A DNA stretch of 64,000 bases from assembly GCA_963082875.1 (NCBI GenBank), contig OY720102.1, positions 9,894,990 to 9,958,989 on the forward strand, in the 5' to 3' direction. Shown here piece after piece: positions 47,586 through 58,410 of the stretch; the first letter of the stretch is position 1, and the number at the start of each line of letters is the position of its first letter. Under the pieces are notes generated by a model, which was not told the origin of the DNA, made no database searches, and worked only from the letters and a program-made list of their open reading frames with translations. Position numbers and translations under genes: made by a program. The DNA comes from Corella eumyota. Lineage: Eukaryota > Chordata > Ascidiacea > Phlebobranchia > Corellidae.

Positions 47586-47639
47586 ACGTCACAGAGCTAG
47601 TCGAACTTTAGTGCGGCGCGTAGCGCCGCTCTGTGACGT
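47586..47639. repeat. Branched palindrome (parvoviral terminal-type hairpin)
   Basis: Outer arms ACGTCACAGAG (47586-47596) and CTCTGTGACGT (47629-47639), with an inner perfect stem GCGGCGC-GTA-GCGCCGC (47613-47629). GC-rich folded ends of this kind are the replication origins of parvoviruses. Confidence 0.85.
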
Positions 47640-47655
47640 CACTGACACACAACAC

Positions 47656-47707
47656 TGACTCTACCATAGTACATACTAGGGTTTAGGTATGTACTATAGT
47701 AGAGTCA
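47656..47707. repeat. Second hairpin next to the first
   Basis: Arms TGACTCTACCATAGTACATAC (47656-47676) and its inverse (47687-47707), with one or two mismatches and a 10-bp loop. Together with 47586-47639 it forms the left terminal structure of the virus-like element. Confidence 0.85.
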
Positions 47708-50700
47708 GACGTGGGCGAAACGACCGGCTTGGCGAGCATAAATTCTACGGGGAAATTAGTGAAGCCAGGCCGGTAAACAAAAAATGATCATATATAAGAT
47801 GCCACCACCGAATAAGCGGCATAAAGTTACTGGAGAGTTAGGAGGGTGGACCATTCCAGGATACCCGCATTGTGGACCATTCAACCGACAAGGTGAATCA
47901 AATTCGGAGTTAGATGCAGCTTGCAGAGAACACGACAGTGAATATAATCGACTGGGTCAAGGAACTTACTTTAATTACAAGGAACTTACTTTAATTAACA
48001 GTGCAGACGAGAAATTTATTCATCGTGCAAATAATATCCCTGGCGTTGCTAGCACTTGTACTAGTGCTTTCTTTCGGGCAAAACGCCTACTTGCTCCGGC
48101 AGCTACAAAAGAAGGAGCGGGCCTTTCTTGGCCAGCCAAGAAGACAATAAACACAAGAAAGAACGTTTTGAAAGAGACGCAGCCACTGTGGGGTTGGATA
48201 GCAACGGATTAAAACAATTATTAATACCAGACTGGAAAGCATTCCCAAACAACAAAATGAAAAGATCAATGGACAAGGCAAATAAGAGCCCCTAGAATGT
48301 ACAATAATATGATAGTGTATGGAATACGCAAAGGAATAATGATATTCGAAGGGAACAGAACAGGAACCGACGCCGAAACAATAAGGCCCCCATGGTGGAG
48401 CCATGGAACCACTGACAATGGACAAACTATCCCAGAAACAACAAAAAACTGCATAGTTAGCAGCCCCGTCCAAACACGGCAAATGGAGATTGGCAACAAT
48501 AACAGTGACAGCCATACTGGAAACCGTTGGCGATTTTACACACCAGGAGGTCAAATGCGTCATTCGGTGACAGGATCAACAAATTCAGTAAAAGCAGACC
48601 TAGCCGGATATGACATGTACAGGATAAAGAACTGGCACTTAACACTATGGCCAATAACAGCGATGAACAAAATCACAGCCGATGGGGCTATAAAGCCAAG
48701 AATCTTCCTAGATGTAGCATGGGATACTGATTTCATGCTATACAAAAGGTCCTTTGATATAGGACACCAGACCCATACAACACACTGGGTCACAGCATGT
48801 GATGAAGAGCCGCTAATAACAAATTCAAGTATAAAAAGATACGAAATAGGCGACGATTTCAATGACATCAAACTAAAATTACTACAAAAAGATACCCATA
48901 CTACCGGAATAAATGATGCTGCAACGGGGTGGACGGGCAATGTAACAATTGACTCAATGGAAACATCACCTTGGTGGGATGTAACAGAACTAACAGAACC
49001 AATATGTAAAGGAATGCTGACACAAATGCATGTGTACAGCGATACAATCAAAAAAGACCTGATGCATGCCAAGTACACGGCCGTCGGAAGCAAGTCCGAC
49101 AATATAATGAGCATACCATACATAACAACATTAGAGCTAGAATTTGCTCAACATCGTGAATTTTTGACTGACTTGGCGCGTCTTATATTTCATTATTATT
49201 TTGTGGCGCCAAGTCGTTTCGTTTTAGTTCGTTAGCGTTAAACAATAAACCAATCACAAAAAAAGAAAAAAGGCGCGTGTTTATTAACCAATGAGATTAG
49301 ATTCTAAATTAGTTCGTTTAGAAAAAGGGAAATGGAATCACACAATATAAAAGCCTCAGCAATCGATAATATTATCAATAATTTTTGGAAGAACAGCAAC
49401 GAAAACACGAAGGTTGAAAATGAATTCAAGAAGTCCATCACAAGAAGCGAACTTCTTAGCCTATGAGGCGAATGTGGCAGCAGAGAACTCCTTCCGAGCC
49501 CGCAAGTGGTGTTTCACCACAACCAATGGCTCGGAAGGAGTCTATCAGACACCGACATCAATGATAGTCGTCGACCGCAGGATGGAGGGGTTGCCGGTGT
49601 GGGCAGTCACCACCATGGACTGCTATGGCGGAAGAAAGCCGAGGGGCTCACACCGGCAACCTGGAAAAAAAAACAGTAGTCGACACCCTCACGTCACTTG
49701 GCATGGCCACAACCTGGGTTGGTCCAGTGAAAGTACTCACGGCATGGATTAAGTACATGTACAAGACCAATCCAGAGGCCATGCCTGACATCCTCAAAAA
49801 GGAAATGGCTAACAACACCAAGGGAAAGGGGATCCGAGGCTACGAGCAAACAGTCAAAAAAGTAGCCAAGGAGTTCGACTCCAAACCATCCGTAAACTCG
49901 TTCAAGCAAGCCCTGTTCAGAGAGGACTTCACCTTCCCCGAGACCTTCGTCAAGAGGGCCTATGGGATGATGACCTGGGGAAAGGAGAAGTCCAAAATGG
50001 GCAGGGCTTTCAACAACATGCCTAACCAAACAACACCGTGGACAGCTGAAACGGGGGCGGAGATGGTAAATCAAATCATCGGAAATGCTCGCAACATCAA
50101 GAGCAATGGCTACCGGCTTTCAAATTTCGATTTGAAAGTCGGACTCGTGGGGGCCGCGTTAGAGATTCGCGACCCAAACGAGGACGGCATCAGACTCTCG
50201 CAGCATTTTATGCTGCACGGAGCAGCCGGGAAGGGAAAGACAATGCTGGGTGCATAGTTATTCCCGACCGAATATGTCAGCACACTGACGAATGATAGCG
50301 CCGGCGTCGGGCAAATGTTGCTTCGGTTGAAGCACGAAATGATGAAGATCGACGACGCCGGTGCTTCATTTTTTAACAACGACAAATTGACGTCAGCTGT
50401 GAAGTTCATGTTCCACAACAATTGGTCTGCTAAAGTCCATGGCGACCGCCAGGATAACGCGGCAACATGCGCGTTTATAACGACCAATGTAAAGGAACCA
50501 ATAAAGCGGCTTGCCGGAATGGGCGACTTGAATCCCATCAAGCGTCAATTCACGGAAGCCGAGTGGAGCGCAGGGGCCACTTTAAAAATCCCCGCTAAAA
50601 AACTAAAGCTATCCACGCACATCTCAGACGAGATAGTATGCAAACTTGCGGAGAAGGTGGAAGGCACACTAGAAAAGGAAGAGCCACTAGCTTCTTGCCT

Positions 50701-51120
50701 TACCGAAGTGGCCGATTACATCATGGCCTTTAATAAAGGCATAAAAAAAAGATGACATAGCAAGTGATAGCGAAGAAGAGGAGCAATCAAGGTCGCCAAA
50801 AAGAAAACGACCAGTATTTGAAGATGATGAAAAGCGAGGAGGAGCTAATAGAATTTCTAACAAAAAAAAACAAAACCGAACCCGGCCCGACAAACACCGA
50901 GCAAGAAATAGAGAAGCCAGTCGAGCCAGGTTGCCCTCATCACCCAAACAGTGACGCGCAGTGTCTCTGTTTTTTAGAGGATATCGATTTACACAAGTTC
51001 GAGGAGTGGGTCATCCCTGAAAATCCCAATGGACCAACCACCTCCATACAGAAGAAGTGATCAAAAATACTTACTGTTTTACAGTATAATAATAAATTGT
51101 GTAATGTATCTATGTATGTT

Positions 51121-51371
51121 CATTGTTCAGATGTTAATTTGGTTACAATTAATAAACAAAAAATAAAACAAGAGATATTGACTGACACTTATAAAGAAAG
51201 CCAAGTTGGCGCGACAAAAGAGGGAGAAGAAATATAGAAGTCAGCCAAGCCAAGGGCATACCTAAACCCTGGGATGTGCTAAAAAGGGAGAGAAGCGACA
51301 AAAGAAGAGAAAAAAAGAAAGAAGAGAATGACGTCATCATATAATATGGCTGACTGACACCCCGTCAATAC
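51121..51371. repeat. 251-bp direct repeat, copy 1
   Basis: Identical to 51372-51622. Contains TGACGTCATCATATAATATG and GACTGACACCCCGTC near its end. It lies after the replication region of the virus-like element and may derive from its right end. Confidence 0.93.
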
Positions 51372-51622
51372 CATTGTTCAGATGTTAATTTGGTTACAAT
51401 TAATAAACAAAAAATAAAACAAGAGATATTGACTGACACTTATAAAGAAAGCCAAGTTGGCGCGACAAAAGAGGGAGAAGAAATATAGAAGTCAGCCAAG
51501 CCAAGGGCATACCTAAACCCTGGGATGTGCTAAAAAGGGAGAGAAGCGACAAAAGAAGAGAAAAAAAGAAAGAAGAGAATGACGTCATCATATAATATGG
51601 CTGACTGACACCCCGTCAATAC
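51372..51622. repeat. 251-bp direct repeat, copy 2
   Basis: Exact second copy in tandem; no spacer. Perfect identity means a very recent duplication, or an artefact of assembly. Confidence 0.93.
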
Positions 51623-52740
51623 TGGCATCACATGTTCTTGTATGCATATGTTTATGACGTATACAAGGCTCGGGATTTGGTATAAAATATTCACCATTAC
51701 CTATGTGCTTGATACATAACTTTAGTCAAAGATCAGTTTCAAAAGATTTAGAAAACCCGAAGAATAAAGACAAAAATTTTTAACTTTTTCGTAACCGTAT
51801 AACTCCCGAGTATGTCGAAAATGTAAAAGGGATTTAAATGTCTGGCCACCGTTTTTAGAATTAGGGCAACGCCCGCGCAACTAAGCTATTATTAATTGCG
51901 TTCGGCAAAACAACGCTAAAATTGATAAAGTAGAAATTAAACGACTTTTTAGAAAATTGTAACTCTTTGTAAATGAAGTTATGGTAAGAACTCACCTTTG
52001 ATAAAAAAAATGTTATTACCGGAAATGCCTGACGTAATAGAAAAAGAAAAGTTGACAACATTTTTCTAAAAGTTAAAGAAATTGCAACAAAGATGTTACA
52101 TAAATAGTGAACATATGCTATGTTAATGTTACTTTTAAGTAAAATGAGCTAAAACTTTATTTAAATTTTGCAATTTCTTTCTACAATACTTCTTACATTT
52201 TGGGATTCCAATTTTTCCATACAAGAGTTTACAAATCTATTATAATGCAAATAATAACACCTATAGCTTTTAATTATTTGAAGTGTTATTGTGTATAATA
52301 AAAACATATTTTTGAAACAAAAAACTTATAACTGTATCGGTAAAGTATTTTGTTAATAAATCATACTAGTAATATCTAAGTTAGCTTAAAAAAAAACATC
52401 GGTGTTTTTATTAAAAAAACTAAAACCTTATCATTCATCCACTGTATTTTATTCCCAAAAGGTTCACTGGAGTTGATGAAAGATTTTGCGGGAGTGTAAA
52501 AATATGCAAAATCTTCCTAGCACACTTTGTAGGCGGCTCGTGTATGGGGCTGTAGGCGGCTCGTGTATGGGTATATACGATCATTGGTCAGATTTAACTT
52601 TTTTAAAAGCCATCTTTTGAAAAGGAACTAATAGTTTGACCAGCTATTTCTACTCAGTCTTAAATTAAATTTTGACTGCTACATAAAGCGAGAGATTTTT
52701 TTATATTGGCTAAAACTTTTGCTTTTTTTATTAAATGTTC
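51623..52740. other. AT-rich stretch, mostly without features
   Basis: Contains a TATAAAAT box-like phrase near 51681 in a GC-richer context, but no gene follows. A 22-bp phrase, TGTAGGCGGCTCGTGTATGG, is tandemly duplicated at about 52528-52571. Nothing else supported. Confidence 0.4.
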
Positions 52741-52760
52741 AATATTCTTTATTTTTACAG

Positions 52761-52917
52761 GTCGAAGATTGCGATGCCGAAAAATGTGTGCTACACTAGC
52801 AAGTAAAAATGAAGCAGAAGTCACTATTTTTGTTATAAATGCACTTCGTTGTTTACAAGAAAGACACATTTTGTTAGGCATTTGCACTAGCATGAAGTTA
52901 AAAAAGGTAGGTGGACT
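52761..52917 (+). pseudogene. Decayed paralogue of the KDZ-linked C2H2 exon
   Basis: Follows TTTTTACAG and ends at GTAGGT, like the exon at 21042-21190 on the minus strand, and shares long stretches with it (for example CGAAAAATGTGTGCTACAC and CACATTTTGTTAGGCATTT). The zinc-finger Cys and His residues are largely lost. The next exon of the same gene has a counterpart near 52999-53031. So a second, older copy of the KDZ-type locus existed here. Confidence 0.75.
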
Positions 52918-53071
52918 CTTGGTTGTAACTAATTTTTCTTTATTAATGTTTGTGAACAACTAAGTTTTTAACTTAATTTTTTTGTAATTGTAATGCAGAT
53001 TCAAGAAACATCCCCGAAGTTACTAAAGAAATGAAATAACAAAAACCTTTGTGCGATTTCATTCTTTGTCG

Positions 53072-53075
53072 TTAA
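53072..53075. repeat. TTAA target-site duplication of the Kolobok element, left
   Basis: TTAA directly before AGGGCCTGCGACATG; the second TTAA is at 63375-63378 after the inverted end. TTAA duplications are typical of Kolobok (and of piggyBac). Confidence 0.85.
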
Positions 53076-53352
53076 AGGGCCTGCGACATGTTTTTTGTAT
53101 TTTTAGTTAAAGTAATATATTTTAGTCTTACAATGTTAACAGATTTTTTCTCAATTTTTAAAAATAAGTTTTACATTTTTAAATAATCTAATAGTAGAGT
53201 TCTGTAATTATGAAAATTGACATTGCAAAAATCCCGCAAAACCGTGTGAAAATAACTATGACGCGTTTGCGGGCCTCGTGCACATTTTTCTTTTCGCCGA
53301 ATAAACTATTTGTTTCTCAAGAAAGTCTAAAAGTATTTAACGACGGTAAATT

Positions 53353-54903
53353 ATGTCAAAGTTTGATAGTTGTAGTAGCTCTAAGGGTTTTGAGGCTGAT
53401 GTTGACCAACTATTTTCTACAGGCTACATGTTTGAGCCGGAATATAGCAATTCCCAAATTTTAAAAATGAGCACCCCTGTTTCTGTGGTTCATGAATTTG
53501 AGCAAAATGGACAAAATCGCCTTAAAGATGATGCTTCGTAAGCTGGATTTAAACATGTTAGTTATCACTTGTTTAATTAAACAAAAAATTAATCTTTTTA
53601 AATGGTTGTAACTAAAATTGTATTAAGCTTAATCAGCCTAGTCTACTAGTACATAATTATTTTTCATGTTTTTTATTCTACCCTGCGCACAGCCTGTATT
53701 AAAACAAATAGCAGAATTGCTAAATTATGATCAATGTAGCTGGATAAATTTAAAAAAAATGTTGCAGTTTATATTTGAGTCAAAATAAATAGTATACACC
53801 TACGCATTGAATATTTAAGTAACAAAACATATTTTTACAGGTGTTTGTGTGGAAACTGCCTTCCTATGGACTCAGTATACCAATCGGTATGCTGTAAAGA
53901 AATTTCTAAATTAAACATTGGACCAAAAGATCCTTGCATCATTGAGCCCCCTGGATTTGAAGCGGTTTGTTTAAATCTATGGGTGTTACAGACAGACCGC
54001 TTTGTTTGGTTATAAACAGCAATATGATGTCGGTGTAATAAAGAGTAGCCAGTACAAGTAAGTATATTTAAATTAAGATTTTTGGTAAAAAAATATCAGT
54101 AATAGTTGTGATAAAATGTTGTTATTTTAATTAGTTATAAAGCAGAATAAGCTAGATGCATAGGTGGGCACAGTTAAACGAAAAAGCAACTTCGTTAAAT
54201 GGTTATTCGTTACACATAACAGTAACTTCGCTAACGTTTTTTCGGTAAATTAAACCAAGTGTAACGGAAGTTATCGTTAAACGTTAACGTTAAAATTTAA
54301 TTAAAACAAACAAAGAAATTACCTTTTTTATAAAAAAAAATTTAAAAAAAATAGTTTTTTTCTTAATCGATGTTTTAACTAGACGAAAATGGTTTAGAAG
54401 AAGTTTTTAAAACTGGCATAGTGGCCGGATAGTAATTACTTACATCGTTTAAAAATTGCGACGATTAAACCCGATAAACGGCGATTTTAAACATATATAT
54501 TCCTTATATTACCATGGATTTACTTGTAAAATATTGAGTTAACGGGCTTAATTTAACGGAAGTACAATTTAACGAAAGTTAACAGGTCCGATAACGATTT
54601 TTAAAATTAACTTAAAAGTTAACTTTTAACAAAAAAATTAACTTCGTTATTTAACGTTTAACGCATTAACGATTTGGTGCCCACCTTTGGCTAGATGTAA
54701 CATTAACTTTTTTTGCTGACTTTCCCATTTTCTATTATTTCAGGAAGTATAGGCATCTTGCATACAGATAGCTGGTAAGATGGCATTGGGGATACGTGGG
54801 AAAAAGTATTCGGGTTCCATTACCATCTTGTGCTGTTACCAAAATAAAAAATAAGTTTCCTAGCACACAATACAAAGGATTCGTTTTACCTGTTTTGAAC
54901 TAA
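53353..54903 (+). pseudogene. P2X7 C-terminal-domain-like protein gene carried by the Kolobok element
   Basis: Three exons: 53353-53537 (acidic/Ser-rich N terminus, MSKFDSCSSSKGFEADVDQL), 53841-54057 and 54744-54903, joined at GTAAGC/TTACAG and GTAAGT/TTTCAG. Exons 2-3 encode the Cys-rich cytoplasmic domain known from P2X7 receptors and many uncharacterised invertebrate proteins: CLCGNCLPM, CCKEI, PGFEAVCLNLWVLQT, a YKQQYDV stretch, YRHLAYR, VRWHWGYVGK, RVPLPSCAV, then stop. There are no transmembrane segments, so it is not a receptor channel. One frame slip (near 53990) and one in-frame TAG (in exon 3 after YRHLAYR) make this copy a pseudogene. Intron 2 holds a hAT MITE. Role in the transposon is unknown; Cys-rich domains of this type may bind nucleic acid or zinc (inference). 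Confidence 0.7.
54159..54689. mobile_element. hAT-type MITE in intron 2 of the P2X7-like gene
   Basis: Inverted ends CATAGGTGGGCAC and CAAAGGTGGGCAC (read inward), flanked by an 8-bp duplication GCTAGATG (54151-54158 and 54690-54697). Internal sequence is rich in GTTAAC/CGTTAA phrases in both orientations and has no coding capacity. 8-bp duplications and GGTGGGCA ends are typical of hAT elements. Confidence 0.88.
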
Positions 54904-55162
54904 ATTTTTATTTTTTTTTAATAAAACAGTTATTAAAAGTAATGCATGGAACATTTTTTAACTTTGGAAAGTTAGACTTATTAGTTGTTAAATCGGGTAA
55001 TTTTTTGGGAAATTGCCATCCCCATATCTGGTCTTATGCAATTTTTGGACAAAAGTGGAGGCTTTTCTTGGGGGTACAACATACACGTGTGCCGAGGTTC
55101 ATTTTTTCTGCCAGAAGCAATGAGAGGCAGCGGTATCCTGAAGATCGGTAACATAGTCTAGA
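54904..55162. other. Kolobok sequence between the P2X7-like gene and hAT 1
   Basis: No supported gene; presumably the 3' UTR/intergenic part of the Kolobok element. Confidence 0.4.
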
Positions 55163-55170
55163 CTCTAGAC
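55163..55170. repeat. CTCTAGAC target copy 1
   Basis: 8-bp target copy before hAT 1. The same octamer occurs at 57541-57548 (between the two hATs) and at 60490-60497 (after hAT 2). Confidence 0.9.
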
Positions 55171-57540
55171 CAGGGGTGGGCAATTATTTTTTCCGTAGGG
55201 CCACATTAAAGACAAAAAATTTTTGGCGGGCCGTACCAAAAGGCTCAGCTAATTTTGCCTAATATTAAACAGTAAATAACATTGTTTTGCCAAGCTAGTT
55301 AATATAAATATTATAGTTACGTAATAAAAAAACTAAGGTTGTCTTACACAAAATTTTATTTATTAAATCAAATTTCCAAAAACAATAAAAAAACAAAATG
55401 CGAACGTTTACACCAGCATTTTTTGCGTTTCTAAAAATATTTTCCCTCGTTTAATGGGAAAAATCTAGTCTTTGTTGGGCCTTAACAAGTGTGTCAAAGT
55501 CAGGCTTAATTTCAGAAGTGGAGATGCGAAGCACAGCTGACAGATGATCATCAGTAAGAGAAGATCTATATCTGGATTTCGTAAATTTCATCGTTGAAAA
55601 TGTTTGTTCACAAATGTAGGTAGAGCCAAAGAGAACCAACATTTTCTGAGCATGTCTTCTTATATTTGGAAAGTTATCCTCCTTGAGAGAAGAGTAAAAT
55701 TCCAGAAGAGATCCTGACTTAAAGTTTTTTTTCAGTACTTCATCAGACTGCAGGTCGATGAGTTCCAGCTGAACATCACCAGGAGCATCGTCCACATTAC
55801 ATGCGAAGGGAGAGGAAATCATGTGCATTTTATTTTCGATTTTTCTAATGTCTTCAAATCGCCTTGAAAACTCATCATGCAACGCCCCTAACATGCATGA
55901 GTACCTGTGAAGATGATTAGCTGATGGTGCGATTTCCTTTAGAGTTTTTATGTGAATAAGATTGTTACTCTCCAATTGGCTTGAAAGAAACATCATTTTT
56001 CTCATAAAAGCTTTTACCAGGCTGTGCATTTCATGAACAAAAAGGTCCTTGTGTTGCAGTTTGGTGTTTAGTTCATTCATCATTGCAGTGACATCAACAG
56101 AAAATGCAAAATCTGCCATCCATTCTTTATCTAAGAGCTCGGGAATGTGTTTACCTTTTTTATCACAAAACTCTCGAATTTCTGCTTTAAGTTCCCAAAC
56201 TCTTTTTAGCACTTTTCCTAGGCTAAGCCATCTGATGGCTGTGTGGTAGCCGATATCACACTGCTCAGTCTCATGCTCCTCCAAAAGTGAGACAAACTGT
56301 CTGTGATTTAATGCTCGTGCTCTGATGAAGTTTACCATTTTAGTAACAACATCGATAACGTGGTTAATTTTTAGCACTGATTTGCACAACACGTGTTGAT
56401 GTATAATACAATGCAAAAATATTAATTTCTGATCCGCGTCATTTTCGTTCACTTTATCTTGCATTCGTTTTAAAAGCCCAACATTTTTTCCGGTAAGATT
56501 TGGACAACCATCCGTTGTTACACCTGCTAATCTGTCCCACTTTAGTCCCAGCGTATTCATGCATTCATTTACTTCAATAAACAAATCGCGTCCTGTTGTT
56601 GTCCCTTTCATTGAGCGCATTGCTGCCAGCTCCACCGTTATCTTAAAGTCCGATGTTATCCCGCGGACAAATACAAGTAACTGTGCTGTGTCGCGAACGT
56701 CACAGCTTTCGTCCAAAGCCAAGGAAAAAAAATCAAAACCTGCCACTTTATGTTGCAGCTGAAGCATTAGATTTTCAGCAATGTCCTCAATCCTTCTTGT
56801 TACGGTTCGGCGGGAGAGCGGGACCTGCAGAAATTCTTCTTCTTTTTCAGGGCATATAAGTGCCACGGACTCCACCATACACTCTTTGACAAACTCTCCC
56901 TCCAAGAATGGCTTACTGTTTTTAGCAATTTTGTAGGATATCACGAAGCTAGTCTTGGTTGCTGCAGCTCTGGATGTATGTAGCTTTTTAAAACAACATT
57001 GTTGCCTCTGAAGCCCAGCCAACAAAGCTTCAGATGTTCGTGCCCTTTCGGTATCAGTCAAGTTTTTGTATTTTTCTGCGTGTTTCGTCTCGTAATGCCG
57101 ACTTAAATTGTAGTCCTTAAACACGGCGCTCTGCTCTCCACAAGCTAAACATACAGCTTTACCTCCGATTTTAGTAAATAAATACTTAGCAGTCCAGTTT
57201 TCTTGGAAAACTCTGCATTCTGCGTCTATCTTTCTTTTTCTACCATCAGCAGACATTTTTAAAAGCAAAATTTGTTTTATGACAACATTTAATTTATGCG
57301 CTTGCTTTAATGTATGTATTGCGCAATGTACAAAGAAACAAAGGTTTCTTGTTAACGCAATAAAGGAAATACTATAATTGTTTCGTATGTTTACTAAAGT
57401 ACGTTATGCCTGACTTAATTAATAATTTTATGTACAAGTTTATTAAAAGCTTTAAGTCAAATTTGTTAGGATTTAGAGGGCCGGACTTAATCAGCTGGCG
57501 GGCCGTATGTGGCCCGCGGGCCGTAGGTTGCCCACCCTTG
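55171..57540 (-). mobile_element. hAT 1: apparently complete hAT DNA transposon
   Basis: 2370 bp, ends CAGGGGTGGGCAATTA and, inverted, CAAGGGTGGGCAACC; flanked by CTCTAGAC on both sides. One long uninterrupted transposase frame on the minus strand (55451-57268). Short inverted ends, an 8-bp target and an intact frame suggest a young, possibly autonomous copy. Confidence 0.92.
55451..57268 (-). CDS. hAT transposase (GTF2IRD2-like family)
   Basis: A 605-residue uninterrupted frame. The N terminus has a BED/TTF-type zinc finger (CLACGEQSAV then H-x4-H, residues ~40-65). The DDE/RNase-H-like core follows (LALDESCDV with the first Asp near residue 190; VTTDGCPNLTGK with the second near 255), then a helical insertion. 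The C-terminal dimerisation domain has FGSTYICEQTFSTMKFTKSRYRS. The order and motifs match the hAT group that gave rise to the vertebrate GTF2IRD2/ZBED-like host genes. Start chosen at the first Met; the internal Met at residue 5 (MSADGRKRK) is equally likely. The protein would bind the CAGGGGTGGGCA ends and integrate at 8-bp targets (family knowledge). Confidence 0.93.
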   Translation of the reverse strand: MLLKMSADGRKRKIDAECRVFQENWTAKYLFTKIGGKAVCLACGEQSAVFKDYNLSRHYETKHAEKYKNLTDTERARTSEALLAGLQRQQCCFKKLHTSRAAATKTSFVISYKIAKNSKPFLEGEFVKECMVESVALICPEKEEEFLQVPLSRRTVTRRIEDIAENLMLQLQHKVAGFDFFSLALDESCDVRDTAQLLVFVRGITSDFKITVELAAMRSMKGTTTGRDLFIEVNECMNTLGLKWDRLAGVTTDGCPNLTGKNVGLLKRMQDKVNENDADQKLIFLHCIIHQHVLCKSVLKINHVIDVVTKMVNFIRARALNHRQFVSLLEEHETEQCDIGYHTAIRWLSLGKVLKRVWELKAEIREFCDKKGKHIPELLDKEWMADFAFSVDVTAMMNELNTKLQHKDLFVHEMHSLVKAFMRKMMFLSSQLESNNLIHIKTLKEIAPSANHLHRYSCMLGALHDEFSRRFEDIRKIENKMHMISSPFACNVDDAPGDVQLELIDLQSDEVLKKNFKSGSLLEFYSSLKEDNFPNIRRHAQKMLVLFGSTYICEQTFSTMKFTKSRYRSSLTDDHLSAVLRISTSEIKPDFDTLVKAQQRLDFSH

Positions 57541-57548
57541 CTCTAGAC
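57541..57548. repeat. CTCTAGAC target copy 2 (shared by hAT 1 and hAT 2)
   Basis: The single octamer lying between the right end of hAT 1 and the left end of hAT 2. Confidence 0.9.
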
Positions 57549-57673
57549 CGGTGTTTCTCAACCCCGAGTCCGCCGAAGGGCCTGGATGAGTCCGCGAGCA
57601 TTGTTGCTTAGGGAATTATAATTCAGCCATTATCAGTAATTAGTTCATACTGTTTTAAAAATAAAACGCGGAA

Positions 57674-58136
57674 TACAGTAGAATTCACTTACGATATTCT
57701 CGGTTAATACAGTCAGCCGCTTATTACCGATACATCCAAATTGCTTGGGACGGAATTATCCGATATATTTGCCATTACAAAAAACGGTTAATACGTTCCA
57801 GCTGCCGCTTAATACACCCGGTCCATACTGTTTTGATAAGAAAATTGTTTTTGACTATGTGCAAATAAACGGCAATCGTGACAAATTAAAGATACCGAAT
57901 CCGATTTTTAGGTGCAGTTTAGGAAAGTTTGTTATTACACCTGCCGCTTTTTGCAGCCAAAATCGGCTGGCCCGACGTGGATGCATTGTAACCGAAACTA
58001 CTGTATTCACTTTTTTTATATACCGTGTTTTAAAATCTTCCTTTATCTTTGTGATGTCATAATAAAGACATTTAGGGCGTTCTCCGTATTACCTTGTGTT
58101 GATTAATCAGCATATAATTACGAGAGTTGCACTGTA
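57674..58136. mobile_element. Tigger/pogo-like MITE inside hAT 2
   Basis: Left end TA-CAGTAGAATTCACTTACGA and right end (inverted) TA-CAGTGCAACTCTCGTAAT, imperfect but similar, with TA at both borders. The interior has phrases such as GGTTAATACGTTCCAGCTGC and GCTTAATACACCCGGTCC, typical of Tigger-like 5' ends. No transposase. Its right end overlaps the first copy of a direct repeat of hAT 2, so the exact right border is uncertain. Confidence 0.6.
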
Positions 58137-58410
58137 TCAACAATGGTGAATTAAACAAATTAATTTAGAACATTAGTCATAGGACTTTAGAGCAGTTTCA
58201 GTTAAAGCAGTGTTGCAGATCTATTGCAAAATTAAGAAATCAATACAAGATAAGGACAACAGCTAAAAAGCTCGAGTTGCTTGACCTCTACAAAACCTTA
58301 CCTACCGTTCATTAAGGTATCTTTGTGATGTCATATTAAAGAGTTTTAATTCGTTCTTTTTATCAGTCTGTGTTGATAAGGCAGCATATAATTACCGTAG
58401 TTACTTAAAA

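Larger units (their letters stand above)
47586..51622 (+). mobile_element. Endogenous parvovirus-like element (fossil)
   Basis: A single-stranded DNA virus fossil, GC-richer than its surroundings. Parts: terminal-type hairpins at the left (47586-47707); a capsid region at about 47780-49235, whose first part carries a VP1-type phospholipase A2 motif (a PHCGPFN calcium-loop-like stretch and a Cys-x2-His-Asp catalytic stretch); a replication-protein region at about 49400-51060 with an SF3 helicase (Walker A in GAAGKGKT, Walker B in MKIDDAG); and two exact 251-bp direct repeats at the right (51121-51622). Capsid and replication regions are on the same strand with the capsid first, the reverse of the usual parvoviral order. 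Broken in a few places, but long stretches stay open, so the insertion is probably not ancient. Closest relatives would be invertebrate parvoviruses (inference). Confidence 0.85.

Noticed and set aside
49694-50947. Minus-strand frames opposite the replication region of the virus-like element
   Set aside because: Shadows of the plus-strand frames; no domain recognised.
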